Shown: positions 39,043-39,685 of the stretch, in pieces
Layout: every line of letters begins with the position of its first letter
How positions within the stretch are numbered: position 1 is the stretch's first letter
NCBI GenBank assembly: GCA_964434345.1
Contig: CAYSUY010000014.1
Coordinates: 1 to 39,685 of the forward strand
Direction: 5' to 3'
Source: CAIOSQ01 sp964434345
GTDB taxonomy: Bacteria > Pseudomonadota > Alphaproteobacteria > CACIAM-22H2
DNA length: 39,685 bases
Notes under the pieces: model-generated
What the model was told of the DNA's origin: nothing
The model's database searches: none
Seen by the model: the letters and a program-made list of their open reading frames with translations, nothing else
Translations under genes and position numbers: made by a program

Positions 39043-39685
39043 GCGCGTCGCCCGCGGCGGCGCACCGCCGGGAGATAGGGCGCGAGATAGCGGCCGGTAT
39101 GGCTCTCCGGCACGGCGACGATGTCCTCCGGCGTGCCGGCGGCGACGATGCGGCCACCCTTGTCGCCGCCCTCGGGACCAAGATCGATCACCCAATCCGC
39201 GGTCTTGATGACCTCCAGATTGTGCTCGATGACCACGACCGTGTTGCCGCCATCGACCAGTGCCTGCAGCACCTCGAGGAGTTTGTCGACATCGGCGACA
39301 TGTAGCCCCGTGGTCGGCTCGTCGAGGATGTACATCGTCCTGCCGGTGGCGCGCCGCGCGAGTTCCTTGGCGAGCTTGACGCGCTGCGCCTCGCCGCCGG
39401 ACAACGTGGTCGCCTGCTGCCCGACATGGATATAGCCAAGCCCGACGCGCTGCAGCGTCTGCATCCGGTCGCGGATCGCGGGCACGGCCTGGAAGAACTC
39501 CGCAGCCTCGTCGACGGTCATCTCCAATGTGTCGGCGATCGACTTGCCCTTGAAGGTCACCTCGAGCGTCTCGCGGTTGTAGCGTTTGCCCTGGCACGCG
39601 TCGCAGGTCACGTAGACGTCGGGCAGGAAATGCATCTCGATCTTGATGACGCCGTCGCCCTGGCAGGTCTCGCAGCGCCCGCCCT
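39039..39685 (-). CDS. uvrA: excinuclease ABC subunit A, C-terminal part (cut by window edge)
   Basis: The last 215 or so residues of UvrA, the damage-sensing ATPase of nucleotide excision repair. The frame is open to the right edge. Visible are the C-terminal zinc-finger Cys pairs (RCETCQGDGVI and VTCDACQGKRYN), the ABC signature TTLSGGEAQRVKLAKEL, Walker B TMYILDEPTTGLH and the switch His in VVVIEHNLEVIK. It ends with a short Arg-rich tail. The stop overlaps the start of the unknown secreted protein gene. Confidence 0.97.
   Translation of the reverse strand, partial: GGRCETCQGDGVIKIEMHFLPDVYVTCDACQGKRYNRETLEVTFKGKSIADTLEMTVDEAAEFFQAVPAIRDRMQTLQRVGLGYIHVGQQATTLSGGEAQRVKLAKELARRATGRTMYILDEPTTGLHVADVDKLLEVLQALVDGGNTVVVIEHNLEVIKTADWVIDLGPEGGDKGGRIVAAGTPEDIVAVPESHTGRYLAPYLPAVRRRGRRA

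Overview
The window is chromosomal DNA of a GC-rich alphaproteobacterium. The evidence is a run of gene neighbourhoods typical of that class (PCMT-like/rhodanese/tolC/popZ/valS, then dgt/SPOR/nagZ/scpA/scpB/tatABC/serS/surE/pcm/nlpD-like, then yajC/secD/secF/Mth938), plus PopZ, the group-specific complex I assembly homologues and hopanoid squalene genes. A Rhodospirillales-like member fits best, but genus cannot be fixed from the sequence. I see no insertion sequence, prophage or CRISPR array. Two runs of exactly ten Ns (15063-15072 and 32404-32413) are scaffold gaps inside genes, so this is draft assembly sequence.

Layout. 1-1260: 5' part of glpD on the minus strand, then tRNA-Asn and tRNA-Cys, both minus, with recognisable promoters. 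1262-7141: a plus-strand block with a divergent PCMT-family methyltransferase, rhodanese, TolC, an extremely proline-rich PopZ and valyl-tRNA synthetase. 7142-7808: a mostly empty stretch, a tiny secreted lysine-rich protein and a strong terminator. 7843-10641: an MFS transporter divergent from an M81 (MlrC-type) metallopeptidase. 10665-11844: xth and an A-type Fe-S carrier, minus strand. 12018-18533: dgt, then a tightly overlapping chain SPOR-nagZ-M50 protease-scpA-scpB-murQ, which joins septal peptidoglycan binding, peptidoglycan recycling and chromosome condensation. argS, often found between dgt and SPOR in this class, is absent here. 18538-20787: group III phosphofructokinase and an orphan ABC ATPase. 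20880-26432: tatABC, serS, surE, pcm and a catalytically degenerate LytM lipoprotein. 26492-27346: DUF815 ATPase, minus. 27569-31210: yajC-secD-secF-Mth938. 31368-35779: a PuuD-like membrane protein, hpnE, a fused hpnC-hpnD gene, and divergently an NDUFAF6-like protein. 35787-39685: trmFO, ridA, a Sel1-repeat protein, an unknown secreted protein and the 3' end of uvrA.

How the parts work together. SecDF-YajC and TatABC are the two protein export systems. Mth938 (NDUFAF3-like) and the degenerate phytoene-synthase-like protein (NDUFAF6-like) are likely respiratory complex I assembly factors. HpnC/HpnD/HpnE turn farnesyl diphosphate into squalene for hopanoids. The most unusual items are (i) one 544-residue polypeptide carrying both HpnC and HpnD, with both sets of Asp-rich motifs intact; (ii) a YajC with a C-terminal J-domain-like extension that has lost the HPD tripeptide; (iii) the placement of three prenyl-synthase-fold domains between and beside complex I assembly homologues; and (iv) a PopZ with a run of roughly fifty near-continuous prolines.
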